This document shows positions 1 through 9,230 of a stretch of 36,423 nt of DNA, one piece after another. Source of the stretch: an uncultured Erysipelotrichaceae bacterium (lineage in GTDB: Bacteria > Bacillota_I > Bacilli_A > Erysipelotrichales > Erysipelotrichaceae); assembly GCA_944326795.1 (NCBI GenBank), contig CALVFJ010000016.1, positions 1-36,423 of the forward strand, given 5' to 3'. The translations under genes and the position numbers were made by a program. Position 1 is the stretch's first letter. Every line of letters starts with the position of its first letter. Below the pieces are notes generated by a model. That model was not told the origin of the DNA, searched no databases, and worked only from the letters and a program-made list of their open reading frames with translations.

Positions 1-6
1 AATAAC

Positions 7-41
7 CAGATAAGAATATTCTAATTGTACATTCTTATCTG
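7..41. repeat. 11-bp perfect inverted repeat near the left edge
   Basis: CAGATAAGAAT at 7-17 is repeated in inverted orientation at 31-41, with a 13-nt spacer. It lies directly downstream of the minus-strand MobC-like gene. There is no U-run, so it is a poor intrinsic terminator. A second copy of TTGTACATTC (25-34) follows at 50-59. These repeats may be recombinase or relaxosome binding sites of the mobile element; that role is inferred. Confidence 0.5.
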
Positions 42-70
42 ATCAAATTTGTACATTCATATGTTGACAT

Positions 71-271
71 TTATAATGCTTTCCACACTCTTGTGTTTTT
101 TCCATCGATAACATAGTCCCTTTGCTCGATACAATGAATTAGATAATCTTGTTTGGTCAAACCACTCAATGCTACCTTGGTTTCAAGCATTTTGTTTTCT
201 TCTTCAGACACTCGAAATGCGATGGTTTTACTTCTAAAACGATTATATTTATCTCTGTTCTTTCTACTCAT
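71..271 (-). CDS. MobC-like / ribbon-helix-helix small protein of a mobile element
   Basis: A 66-residue basic protein. The N-terminal half (MSRKNRDKYNRFRSKTIAFR, then VSEEENKMLE) has the look of the MobC/relaxosome accessory and ribbon-helix-helix proteins often found beside integrases in Firmicutes integrative elements. These bind DNA as dimers near a transfer origin. The start at 271 is chosen over the longer frame from 295 because a good ribosome binding site (GGGAGGATATGG) precedes it. The ATG overlaps the integrase stop by 8 bases, so translation is probably coupled to the integrase. No relaxase or origin of transfer is visible; these would lie left of the window. The family call is by resemblance only. 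Confidence 0.6.
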   Translation of the reverse strand: MSRKNRDKYNRFRSKTIAFRVSEEENKMLETKVALSGLTKQDYLIHCIEQRDYVIDGKNTRVWKAL

Positions 272-1355
272 CGTCCATATCCTCCCATTCATCATTTAAA
301 GAATTCGCAATCTCAACTCCTTTCGATGGAAATAAATGCGCATATTTGTATGTGATACGAATGGATTCGTGACCTACTCTTTCAGCAATTGCCAATGCAC
401 TGAAACCTTTCTCAATCAACAATGAAACATGGCTATGACGTAAATCATGGATTCGAATACGCTTTACACCTGCTGCTTTGCTTCCTCTTTTTAGCTCATG
501 GTGAAGATATGATTTCGTGATTGGAAACACTCGATCATCATCCTTTAATCCATATAAACTTTTAAAATAGGTATACATTTCATCAGCTAGAAATTCAGTA
601 ATATCGATAGTTCTGTAACTATTTACTGTTTTTGGTGGTGTTATAATGTCCTTTCCATGGATTCTTTGAAGTGATTTATTGATACGTAATTTTTTCTTTT
701 TTAAATCAAAATCACTTCTCGTCAATGCTAATAATTCACCAAGACGAATACCACACCAATACAACACTTCGAAAGCACAGAAACTCACCGGCTTATCCAT
801 CATTTCTACAATGAAACGTTTGTATTCATCTGTAGTCCAAAATAACATTTCTTTCTTTTCTGGTTTTCCCATTGTTCCGACAACTTTAGCTGGATTTTGT
901 CGTAAACCATAGTAACGAATCGCATGATTAAACACTGCACTTAGTTGAGCATGAATCGTTTTTAACGTTGCATTAGAATAATTGTGTCCATCATCCAACT
1001 CTTTAGAAATAATCTCATTCTGCCATTTCATGACAATTGCTGGAGTGATTTCAACCAACTTATAACTAGCAAAGTAAGGACGGATGTTTTTCTCAATGAT
1101 ATTTTTCTTTGTTAAAAAAGTGTTTAGTTTTAAATGTGATTCACGATCACTATAATAAATTTCAATATAATCATTAAATACCATATCTTGATTTCCATCT
1201 AATCTAGCCATAAAACTATTCATGAATTGTTTTGCTTCTCGTACTGTTTTAAATCCTCTTTTAAACAATCTTTTATTCTCTCCTTTCCAATCTTTGTATC
1301 TTCTTGATACATAATACGTTTTTGTCTTCTCATCGTAGTAAATTCCCGGTTGCAT
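264..1355 (-). CDS. int: Tyrosine recombinase / phage-type integrase of the mobile element
   Basis: A 363-residue site-specific recombinase catalysing integration and excision of the element. The order is an N-terminal arm-DNA-binding region (Y-x-D-x-x-T-x-x-Y-x-V-x-x-R-Y followed by the F-KRGFKTVREAK block), a SAM-like core-binding domain, and the C-terminal catalytic domain. The catalytic signature is readable: Arg in CGIRLGELLALT, His and Arg in IHDLRHSH, His in VGHES, and the nucleophilic Tyr in YKYAHLF. The start at 1355 (MQPGIYYD) is preferred over 1373 because GGAGGTGA lies 8 bases before it. The gene overlaps the excisionase by 26 bases and the MobC-like gene by 8, so the three are co-translated. 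Length and domain order match Tn916-like and phage integrases of Firmicutes. It probably recognises the 3' end of guaA about 2 kb to the right. Confidence 0.93.
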   Translation of the reverse strand: MQPGIYYDEKTKTYYVSRRYKDWKGENKRLFKRGFKTVREAKQFMNSFMARLDGNQDMVFNDYIEIYYSDRESHLKLNTFLTKKNIIEKNIRPYFASYKLVEITPAIVMKWQNEIISKELDDGHNYSNATLKTIHAQLSAVFNHAIRYYGLRQNPAKVVGTMGKPEKKEMLFWTTDEYKRFIVEMMDKPVSFCAFEVLYWCGIRLGELLALTRSDFDLKKKKLRINKSLQRIHGKDIITPPKTVNSYRTIDITEFLADEMYTYFKSLYGLKDDDRVFPITKSYLHHELKRGSKAAGVKRIRIHDLRHSHVSLLIEKGFSALAIAERVGHESIRITYKYAHLFPSKGVEIANSLNDEWEDMDDE

Positions 1356-1539
1356 CTTTTGTTTCACCTCCATAGATTTTGTTAAAGAAGAAAGATCGAT
1401 TGATCTTACCGTGGAGAACTACATATCCTCCTTTGGCCATTTCCTGATTCATTTCTTGAATCAACTTATAAGCATAAGCTTTTGACATTCCCAATGTATC
1501 GGCCACTTCTTGGGCTGTCATGAACAATTTGTTTGACAT
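1330..1539 (-). CDS. xis: Excisionase-like small HTH protein
   Basis: A 69-residue protein with an N-terminal winged-helix/HTH motif typical of excisionases (MTAQEVADTLGMSKAYAYKL, a MerR/Xis-like recognition helix), followed by a short basic hairpin (GKINRSFFFNKIYG). Excisionases bend attachment-site DNA and direct the integrase toward excision. The ribosome binding site GAAAGGAGAGAT precedes the ATG. It is first in the minus-strand xis-int-mobC cluster and divergent from the XRE repressor gene, the usual switch layout of integrative elements. The assignment rests on size, motif and position. Confidence 0.8.
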   Translation of the reverse strand: MSNKLFMTAQEVADTLGMSKAYAYKLIQEMNQEMAKGGYVVLHGKINRSFFFNKIYGGETKDATGNLLR

Positions 1540-1561
1540 CTTAATCTCTCCTTTCTCAAAG

Positions 1562-1642
1562 CTGTTAAACTTTTTTGTTCACGTATATTATATTAAACAT
1601 ATTTGTTAACGTCACTGGTTTTGTTAACATTTTTGTTCTCTT
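1562..1642. promoter_or_regulatory. Divergent switch region with repeated TTGTTAAC-type operators
   Basis: Five related sites occur in 80 bp: CTGTTAAAC (1562), TTGTTCACG (1575), TTGTTAACG (1603), TTGTTAACA (1621) and TTGTTCTCT (1634). The outer pairs are each 13 bp apart. The two central sites contain the palindrome GTTAAC. They sit between the divergent xis and XRE genes and overlap both candidate promoters, as expected for an immunity-type repressor. The last site resembles a SinR-type GTTCTYT box. Binding by the adjacent XRE protein is inferred. Confidence 0.5.
1587..1614 (-). promoter_or_regulatory. Candidate promoter for xis-int-mobC
   Basis: Read on the minus strand, a perfect TATAAT (-10) lies at 1587-1592. 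The best -35 is a weak TGACGT at 1609-1614, with a 16-bp spacer. The -35 abuts a TTGTTAACG repeat, so a repressor bound there would block it. Confidence 0.4.
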
Positions 1643-1652
1643 TAGATATTAT
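1624..1652 (+). promoter_or_regulatory. Candidate promoter for the XRE repressor gene
   Basis: TTAACA (-35, 1624-1629), a 17-bp spacer and TATTAT (-10, 1647-1652) precede the gene start at 1699. The -35 is part of one TTGTTAACA repeat and the spacer contains another, which suggests autoregulation. Confidence 0.5.
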
Positions 1653-1698
1653 ACATGATATAATTAATATGACACTTTATATGAATCGAGGTGAAACC

Positions 1699-2127
1699 AT
1701 GGATATAGGGCAAAGAATTCGTTTCGTTCGTTTGTTTAGAGGTATGAAACAAGAAGAACTAGCCGAAAAAATCGGTTTAGGCGGTGGAGAAAACGGGAGA
1801 ACACGAATTTCTCAATACGAAAATGGAAAAAGGACACCGAAGGAAGATCTATTAGAAAAAATTAGTGATGCTCTTCAAATTGATTCTTTATATTTAAGCA
1901 ATAAAGAAAAAACCGATGCTTTAAATTTGGTTTTCACATTATTTGATTGGGATGAAGGTGGTCTCCCAATTGAAATCATCGAACACGATGATAAACTTCT
2001 ACTCGATTTAAACAATCCACTTTTTTCAGATTTCTTATTACAATGGGCAAATAAAAAAGCTGACCTAAAATCTAAAAAGATCAGCAAAGATGATTACATA
2101 GAGTGGAAGATCAATTATAAAGGTTAG
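1699..2127 (+). CDS. XRE-family transcriptional repressor of the mobile element
   Basis: A 142-residue protein with an N-terminal Cro/CI-type helix-turn-helix (residues 3-60: IGQRIRFVRLFRGMKQEELA, then ISQYENGKRTPKEDLLEKIS). An acidic C-terminal part of about 75 residues has no recognised domain. The start at 1699 is set by GAGGTGAAACC immediately upstream; an open frame continues back to 1603 but lacks a ribosome binding site. It is divergent from xis-int, with repeated TTGTTAAC sites between, so it probably represses excision and its own promoter. An insertion GGGEN between helices 2 and 3 of the HTH is slightly unusual. No ImmA-type protease gene accompanies it; the next gene is AbiH-like. 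Confidence 0.85.
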   Translation: MDIGQRIRFVRLFRGMKQEELAEKIGLGGGENGRTRISQYENGKRTPKEDLLEKISDALQIDSLYLSNKEKTDALNLVFTLFDWDEGGLPIEIIEHDDKLLLDLNNPLFSDFLLQWANKKADLKSKKISKDDYIEWKINYKG

Positions 2128-2200
2128 TTTTTAAAACGGACCTTCATTAATATAAGACCCATTTTCTTAATAAAACAATTCTAAAAAAGGTGATAATCAA

Positions 2201-3235
2201 GTGAAAGTATTAACTATAATTGGGAACGGATTTGATTTAGGTCACAATCTACCAACTAGAATCTATGATTTTATTCAATCAAATTGCAAATTTCAAGAAA
2301 AATATCAGATATTTAAAGGAACGAATAAAGGAACAAACTGGAATAAATTAGAATCAAATTATAAAGAGTTATTACATACAATCATGTCTAATAGACCTTA
2401 TGGAGATCCCGAAGAAGAATTAGACGAAATACTTAGTAATAGCAATTATGAAAAATATGGATATATTAGCTATCCTTCCATTTCTTCTGATAAATATATT
2501 AAGGAGATTAATGAAATCAAGCAATTAATAAAGTTATTAAGTGATTTCGAAAAAGACTTTTTATCATATTTACTAGCAAATTGTAATATAGACAAATTAC
2601 AAAGTATTCATCCAAGAAAAAAAATATTAGAAATTCTTAAATCATCGTCAGATATTATTAATTTTAATTATACTCAAGTGATTGAAGAAGTTTATCAAAT
2701 TAAACATGTTAATCATGTACATGGAAGCCTAAACGAAGGTAACATCGCAATCGGCACAGCTGCTCTTGACGAATTGAAAGAATCACTAGTAGATTTAACA
2801 TACCCTACAAAAAGACCATGCAAAAATAAATATGACTTTCAAAAAACAATGAAATATTACGTTGAAGACATGAATGGTCATTTACACGAAGATGATTCAA
2901 TTAAATCAATGTTTTACGAAATAGGACATTATATCGATAAAAATGAACATCAGTTATTTGAATTAATTGATAAGAAAAATAAAGAAGCTTTATCGTCTAG
3001 ACAACATATTGAGGAAAAGTTAAAAAAAGAAAAATACGATACTGTATTTATTCTAGGTCATTCGTTAGATGACGCCGATATGTCTGTATTCAAAAAAATA
3101 AATAAAGATGCAAAAATCTACTGCTATTATTATGAACATATGGACGATTGCGATTTTAAAAAAATGAAAGAAAACTTGCATAAATTAGGTAACACTTTTG
3201 AATTAATCCCTAACAACGATTTGTACGATATTTAG
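2201..3235 (+). CDS. AbiH-family abortive infection protein
   Basis: A 344-residue protein. The N-terminus IIGNGFDLGHNLPT, followed by Y-DF, is the hallmark of the AbiH family. The C-terminal VFILGHSLDDADMSVFK block is also typical, as is HVHGSLNEGNIAIG in the middle. AbiH proteins were defined by phage abortive infection in Lactococcus; their biochemical activity is not well established. The GTG start at 2201 follows AAGGTGATAATCAA. The gene lies 73 bp after the XRE gene in the same direction and is probably cotranscribed with it. It is very AT-rich compared with the chromosome to the right. It sits between the integrase and guaA, the usual cargo position for a defence gene. Family call is strong; phage specificity is unknown. 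Confidence 0.85.
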   Translation: MKVLTIIGNGFDLGHNLPTRIYDFIQSNCKFQEKYQIFKGTNKGTNWNKLESNYKELLHTIMSNRPYGDPEEELDEILSNSNYEKYGYISYPSISSDKYIKEINEIKQLIKLLSDFEKDFLSYLLANCNIDKLQSIHPRKKILEILKSSSDIINFNYTQVIEEVYQIKHVNHVHGSLNEGNIAIGTAALDELKESLVDLTYPTKRPCKNKYDFQKTMKYYVEDMNGHLHEDDSIKSMFYEIGHYIDKNEHQLFELIDKKNKEALSSRQHIEEKLKKEKYDTVFILGHSLDDADMSVFKKINKDAKIYCYYYEHMDDCDFKKMKENLHKLGNTFELIPNNDLYDI

Positions 3236-3270
3236 TCATCACGGAACATTATTCATCATTTTTTCTTAGA

Positions 3271-3289
3271 TGGTAGCATTTTGGTAGCA
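3271..3289. repeat. TGGTAGCA direct repeats, probable integrase arm-type sites
   Basis: TGGTAGCA occurs at 3271-3278 and 3282-3289, one helical turn apart, between the AbiH gene and guaA. Paired direct repeats of this kind next to an attachment site are typical binding sites for the arm-binding domain of tyrosine integrases. The assignment is inferred from placement and spacing. Confidence 0.45.
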
Positions 3290-3306
3290 ATCCTCGCCTA
3301 AACATT

Positions 3307-3335
3307 AAAAAAAGCCTTTAAATAAAGGCTTTTTT
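3307..3335. terminator. Bidirectional intrinsic terminator between the AbiH gene and guaA
   Basis: AAAGCCTTTA (3311-3320) pairs with TAAAGGCTTT (3323-3332) around a 2-nt spacer. It is flanked by an A-run on the left and a T-run on the right, so it can stop the plus-strand AbiH transcript and the minus-strand guaA transcript. Confidence 0.85.
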
Positions 3336-3347
3336 ACATTCTATTTA

Positions 3348-3380
3348 CTATTCGAACTCAATCGTTCCAGGAGGCTTAGA
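3348..3380. other. Predicted attachment site at the 3' end of guaA
   Basis: The 3' end of guaA is a known recurrent integration target for tyrosine-recombinase elements. Here the integrase, excisionase, repressor and candidate arm sites stop just left of the guaA stop codon. The core duplication cannot be confirmed because the other end of the element is outside the window, so the exact boundary is inferred. Confidence 0.35.
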
Positions 3381-4886
3381 TGTGATATCTAATAACACTC
3401 TGTTAACATGTGGAACTTCATTTACGATCCTATTAGAGATAACTGCTAATACATCATAAGGGATCTTTGCCCAGTCAGCTGTCATACCATCAATTGATGT
3501 TACCGCTCTGATAGCTACTGCATAAGCATATGTTCTTTGATCGCCCATTACCCCAACTGATTTCATGTTTGTTAAGGCTGTGAAATATTGCCAGATATCA
3601 CGTTGTAAACCAGCTTTAGCGATTTCTTCACGTAAGATCGCATCTGATTCTCTAACGATTTCTAGTTTTTCTTCGGTGATTTCTCCAATGACGCGAATAC
3701 CAAGACCTGGTCCTGGGAATGGTTGGCGCCATACCATGTCTTCTGGTAAACCTAATTCGATACCTAATTGACGAACTTCATCTTTGAATAATGTATTCAA
3801 TGGTTCGATCAATTTGAATTGCATATCTTCTGGTAGACCGCCGACATTGTGGTGTGATTTGATGGTTTGTGCTGTTTTGGTACCACTTTCGATAACGTCG
3901 GTATATAGCGTACCTTGTGCTAACCATTTGATATTTTCGCCTGCAACCAATTTCTTTACTTCTTCATCGAAGGTATAAACAAATTCGTTACCGATGATCT
4001 TTCTTTTCTTTTCAGGATCGGTTACGCCTGCTAATTTTGATAAGAATTTTGCAGATGCATCGATCTTGGTTAGGTTTAGCTTCATGTTCTTACCAAACAT
4101 TTCCATGACGCTATCGCCTTCACCTTTTCTTAATAAGCCGTGATCGATGAACATGCAATATAATTGGTTACCGATAGCTTTGTGTAATAGGGCCGCAACT
4201 ACGCTTGAATCAACTCCGCCTGATAAAGCTAATAATACTTTATCATCTTTTACTTGTTTACGGATCTCTTCGACCTTCATATCGATGAAGCTTGCCATTG
4301 ACCAGTTTGCTTGGGCATGACAAATTTCAAAGACGAAGTTTTTCAACATTTGTAAGCCATGTTCGCTGTTTCTTACTTCTGGATGAAATTGTACCGTATA
4401 GATCTGTTTTTCTACGTTTTGGCTAGCGGCAAATTCACATGTATCACTGCTAGCGATCTTTTCAAAGCCTGGAGCTAATTGACTTACTTGATCCCCATGT
4501 GACATCCATACCATTTGATGGGTATCTAAACCTTTGAACAATAAAGATTCTTTGATCGAGATATCAGCGCGACCATATTCTTTCTTTTCACAAGCTTTTA
4601 CCTGTCCGCCATTCATATAGTGGGTCATCTGCATGCCATAACAAATACCTAAGATAGGTAAGCCGGCTTCAAAGATCCTTGGATCGCACTTAGGAGCATC
4701 TTCTTCATATACGCTGTTTGGTCCACCGCTGAAGATGATACCTTTGACATCACCTAGAGCTTGGATCTCTTCTAGGGTCATCGTATTTGGGTGAAGTTCG
4801 CTATACACCCCGTATTCTCTGATTCTGCGGGCAATCAATTGGTTGTATTGACTACCAAAATCTAAAACTACTATTTTATCTGCCAT
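3348..4886 (-). CDS. guaA: GMP synthase (glutamine-hydrolysing)
   Basis: A 512-residue enzyme converting XMP, glutamine and ATP to GMP. The N-terminal class I amidotransferase domain has nucleophile Cys82 (LGICYGMQ) and the catalytic His168/Glu170 (QFHPE). The ATP-pyrophosphatase domain carries the P-loop SGGVDSS (222-228). The C-terminal dimerisation domain ends in [10 protein letters not shown]. Full length. Ribosome binding site CGAGGT precedes the ATG at 4886. It follows the purine permease gene by 49 bp in the same direction, giving a purine uptake and GMP synthesis pair. The last residues read IEFE where many homologues end IEWE. These codons are the presumed integration site, so the C-terminus may have been contributed by the element. 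Confidence 0.98.
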   Translation of the reverse strand: MADKIVVLDFGSQYNQLIARRIREYGVYSELHPNTMTLEEIQALGDVKGIIFSGGPNSVYEEDAPKCDPRIFEAGLPILGICYGMQMTHYMNGGQVKACEKKEYGRADISIKESLLFKGLDTHQMVWMSHGDQVSQLAPGFEKIASSDTCEFAASQNVEKQIYTVQFHPEVRNSEHGLQMLKNFVFEICHAQANWSMASFIDMKVEEIRKQVKDDKVLLALSGGVDSSVVAALLHKAIGNQLYCMFIDHGLLRKGEGDSVMEMFGKNMKLNLTKIDASAKFLSKLAGVTDPEKKRKIIGNEFVYTFDEEVKKLVAGENIKWLAQGTLYTDVIESGTKTAQTIKSHHNVGGLPEDMQFKLIEPLNTLFKDEVRQLGIELGLPEDMVWRQPFPGPGLGIRVIGEITEEKLEIVRESDAILREEIAKAGLQRDIWQYFTALTNMKSVGVMGDQRTYAYAVAIRAVTSIDGMTADWAKIPYDVLAVISNRIVNEVPHVNRVLLDITSKPPGTIEFE

Positions 4887-4935
4887 ATTTTTTACCTCGC
4901 CTATATTTTAACAAATTAACGTCATGTACGCTACT

Positions 4936-6261
4936 TTATTTCATGCAGTAATAGAAGATGAATATCAAGATCAAGATCCAGCAGATCGGACTTACTTCCT
5001 TAGCTTTTTTGCCAAATAGCATCGTCAAGCCATAGACGATAAAGCCCATTGCCAAACCATCAGAAATTGAATATGCCAAGACCATGAAGATGATGGTCAC
5101 AAAAGCGCTAGCGGCAATGCCCGTATCCTGCCAATCGATTTCTTTTAATTGTTTGGCCATCAAGATACCAACGACAAAGATCGCTGGTGCCGTTACGGCA
5201 TTTACCGAAATGCTAAGTACTAGCGGTGAAATAAACAATGATAATAAGAAGCAAATACCGGTAGTTACCGCGGTAAGCCCAGTTCTGCCTCCAGCTGCTA
5301 CCCCTGCTCCAGATTCTACGAATGAAGTAACTGTAGAAGTACCTAAGGCGGCGCCGACGACCGTACCTACCGAATCCGCTAATAAGGCTTTTTCAATATT
5401 TTCCATCTCACCTTTTTCATCGACCAGGCCGATGTTGTTACCTACAGCTACCAAGGTACCAGCCGTATCGAAGAAATCAACGAACAAGAAACTAAAGATA
5501 ACAATGAACCAGTTATCATGGGTGAATAGTCCGCCCATGCCCCGGATAAAGGCACCAACAGCTTCTGTATTGAATGATGTTGAGAAGGTAGATGATGGCA
5601 AGGTTGGCATATTGTTAATGCCCACAAAGCCTAAAGCGATACCTACGATTGCCGTTATCAACAAGCCATAGAAAGGTGCGGCATTGACTCCTTTGACCAT
5701 CAGACCGATAGTAACGATGATACCAAAGATAGCCAAGATCACAGCTGGATCTTTTAAGTTGCCTAAGGCAACGATCGTTGATTCATTAGCCACCACGATA
5801 CCAGCATTTTTCAAGGCAATGAAAGCAATGAAGAAACCGATACCTGCACCGATCGCTAATTTCATGTTCTTAGGGATCGAATTGATGATAAGCTTACGAA
5901 TACCTGTTACTGAGATGATGATAAAGACGACACCAGATACCAAGACTGCAGCCAAGGCTTCTTCAAAGGTATAGCCATAGCCTGCGCATACCGTATAAGT
6001 AAATAGCGCGTTAACGCCCATACCTGGCGCTAGACCAATTGGATAATTAGCTAAGATGCCCATCAGGATGCTTGCAATACCACTTGCAATGGCCGTAGCG
6101 AAAAAGACCGAAGCAGGATCCATGCCTGTTAGATCGCCACCTAAGATCGAAGGATTGACGCCTAAGATATAAGCCATGGCCAAGAAGGTCGTCAAACCTG
6201 CGATGATCTCTGTTTTGACGTTGGTGTGTTTTTGATTCAAATGAAATAATTTTTCTAACAT
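4936..6261 (-). CDS. NCS2-family purine (guanine/hypoxanthine-type) permease
   Basis: A 441-residue membrane protein of the AzgA/PbuG branch of nucleobase:cation symporters. It has about 12-14 hydrophobic segments and the family blocks TEIIAGLTTFLAMAYIL near the N-terminus, GLAPGMGVNALF, DFFDTAGTLVAVG and ESGAGVAAGGRTGL. The start at 6261 (MLEKLFHLNQKH) is preceded by AAGGGGAAAAT. The longer frame back to 6333 has no ribosome binding site and would overlap the hairpin after pyrG. Position directly upstream of guaA in the same orientation supports a role in purine uptake. Exact substrate (guanine, hypoxanthine or adenine) cannot be decided. No purine riboswitch fits in the 71-bp leader. Confidence 0.9.
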   Translation of the reverse strand: MLEKLFHLNQKHTNVKTEIIAGLTTFLAMAYILGVNPSILGGDLTGMDPASVFFATAIASGIASILMGILANYPIGLAPGMGVNALFTYTVCAGYGYTFEEALAAVLVSGVVFIIISVTGIRKLIINSIPKNMKLAIGAGIGFFIAFIALKNAGIVVANESTIVALGNLKDPAVILAIFGIIVTIGLMVKGVNAAPFYGLLITAIVGIALGFVGINNMPTLPSSTFSTSFNTEAVGAFIRGMGGLFTHDNWFIVIFSFLFVDFFDTAGTLVAVGNNIGLVDEKGEMENIEKALLADSVGTVVGAALGTSTVTSFVESGAGVAAGGRTGLTAVTTGICFLLSLFISPLVLSISVNAVTAPAIFVVGILMAKQLKEIDWQDTGIAASAFVTIIFMVLAYSISDGLAMGFIVYGLTMLFGKKAKEVSPICWILILIFIFYYCMK

Positions 6262-6295
6262 ATTTTCCCCTTTTTTTATTTTATCTAAAAGCATC

Positions 6296-6323
6296 AAAGA
6301 CACTTTAAATGTAAAGTGTCTTT
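6296..6323. terminator. Hairpin between pyrG and the purine permease gene
   Basis: A perfect 12-bp stem (AAAGACACTTTA at 6296-6307, TAAAGTGTCTTT at 6312-6323) with a 4-nt loop. The U-run in the minus direction is only UUU, so termination may be partial, allowing attenuated read-through into the permease gene. Confidence 0.55.
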
Positions 6324-6332
6324 TGTTAAACA

Positions 6333-7931
<1,599 letters not shown>

Positions 7932-7952
7932 CTATAATTACACATAAAAAAT

Positions 7953-8010
7953 AAAAAGAAGTCACTAAATGCGACGACAATTTGTCGTTTTTTTTTTAGA
8001 ACTTCTTTTT
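7953..8010 (-). terminator. Terminator/attenuator-like hairpin in the pyrG leader
   Basis: On the minus strand AAAAAGAAGT (8010-8001) pairs with ACTTCTTTTT (7962-7953), followed by ATTTTTTA, enclosing a second small stem (ACGACA/TGTCGT, 7974-7988). The 3' arm ends about 30 bases before the pyrG ATG. It lies after the ccdA stop and after a candidate pyrG promoter. It could therefore be either the end of the malQ-uppP-ccdA transcript or a pyrG attenuator. Read on the plus strand, the inner stem is followed by ten Ts (7988-7997), a strong terminator in the other direction. Confidence 0.6.
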
Positions 8011-8020
8011 CAACATAGCT

Positions 8021-8049
8021 ATGATATCAAATTTTGCTTTATATTACAA
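8021..8049 (-). promoter_or_regulatory. Candidate pyrG promoter
   Basis: Minus strand: TTGTAA (-35, 8049-8044), 17-bp spacer, TATCAT (-10, 8026-8021). Transcription would start just upstream of the leader hairpin, giving a leader of about 90 nt before pyrG. Confidence 0.5.
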
Positions 8050-8052
8050 CAA

Positions 8053-9228
8053 CTATCTTAGTAAATCATCAATAATTTGTACCATCTGTTCATGCTGAAC
8101 ATATCCTGGCACATAACCATAAACGCTTTGATCATCATCAAAGAAGAAAGTGCTAGGAAATCCTGAGATACCATACATCGAATGGACCAGATTCTTATCA
8201 TCATAGATGACCTCGATATCAAAATCGTTTTCTGCTAGATATTCTTCGATGCCTGCTTCATCTTTTTCACTGTCCATATTAGGCGAGGTGATCAGATAAA
8301 ATTTAACATCAGGATATAGCTCTTTTAAGCTCATCAGATCGCTGATCTCTTGCTTGCAGTAAGTGCACCAGGTCCTAAAGAACGTTAGTACCACATGCTG
8401 ATCCTTGATATCGCTCAGGGTGATGGTATTGCCCTTATTGGTCTGCAAGGTAAAATCATATTTTTGCATGTCGGTTTGTTCTTGGGTGCTGGCACTTTGT
8501 TGGCTGTTAGGATCAGCCATCGCGCTTTGCAAGGCCATGACCTGTTTGCTAGCATTGATGAACATGTAAGCGCCCATGACGATCATCAAGATACCGCCAA
8601 CGATCGTGGTATATCTGATGATATGTCTTTTTTGGTTGATGATGTTCAACAATTCTTCAGTAAACAATCCCACCAATAAGAACATGATGACAAAGCCTAC
8701 GATATAACATAAGATATAAGCTACCCCTAAGCTAATGCTGCCCGCGGTCGATGCTAGAACGATCGCACTGGTCAAATAAGGACCGATACAAGGGGTCCAA
8801 GAAAAGCTAAATAAGAAACCGAAGATCAAAGCATTGAGATAATTCATGTTATTTAGATCGATCTTGGCATTTAGCTTCTTTTCTTGCATCAAAAACGGTA
8901 CCTGGATGATACCTAAGGTATTCAAACCAAAAAATATCAGCAAGAAAGCACCAATAAAAGAAATGATCAAACTGTATTGGCTAAAGAAATCATTAAAGAC
9001 GCTAGCCGAAATCCCTAACAACAAGATAGCAAAGGAAATGCCCGCAACAAAGCAGCAGGTCGTAATGAAGACCTTAAGCCTTGAATAACTAACATTGCCA
9101 TCTTTATCAACGCTCTTGGCTACGCTAGCCAAATAGCCAAAATATAGCGGCAAGACCGGTAAGATGCATGGTGAAAAGAAAGACAACAGTCCTTCGGTAA
9201 ACATGCTGACAACAATCGACATTTCCAT
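8053..9228 (-). CDS. CcdA-type thiol-disulfide transporter fused to a thioredoxin-like (TlpA) domain
   Basis: A 391-residue membrane protein. The N-terminal CcdA/DsbD-beta-type domain (about residues 1-225) has six hydrophobic segments and the paired redox cysteines in FFSPCILPVLP (Cys21) and SWTPCIGPYLT (Cys147). After a Gln/Ser-rich linker (about 238-255) comes a TlpA/ResA-like thioredoxin domain with active site WCTYC (Cys288, Cys291) and the cis-Pro loop SGFPSTFFF. It should carry reducing equivalents across the membrane and deliver them outside through its own thioredoxin domain, for example to oxidised secreted proteins or cytochrome maturation. The start at 9228 lies 2 bases after uppP, whose last codons supply the ribosome binding site AAGGTGAT. 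The fusion of transporter and thioredoxin is known in Firmicutes. Confidence 0.93.
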   Translation of the reverse strand: MEMSIVVSMFTEGLLSFFSPCILPVLPLYFGYLASVAKSVDKDGNVSYSRLKVFITTCCFVAGISFAILLLGISASVFNDFFSQYSLIISFIGAFLLIFFGLNTLGIIQVPFLMQEKKLNAKIDLNNMNYLNALIFGFLFSFSWTPCIGPYLTSAIVLASTAGSISLGVAYILCYIVGFVIMFLLVGLFTEELLNIINQKRHIIRYTTIVGGILMIVMGAYMFINASKQVMALQSAMADPNSQQSASTQEQTDMQKYDFTLQTNKGNTITLSDIKDQHVVLTFFRTWCTYCKQEISDLMSLKELYPDVKFYLITSPNMDSEKDEAGIEEYLAENDFDIEVIYDDKNLVHSMYGISGFPSTFFFDDDQSVYGYVPGYVQHEQMVQIIDDLLR

Positions 9229-9230
9229 CT

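Noticed and set aside
5084..5671. 195-residue plus-strand open frame
   Set aside because: It is antisense within the purine permease gene, has no recognisable domain or ribosome binding site, and its composition mirrors the real gene.
6262..6332. Purine riboswitch before the purine permease
   Set aside because: The 71-bp gap is filled by a simple perfect hairpin; none of the conserved purine aptamer loops are seen.
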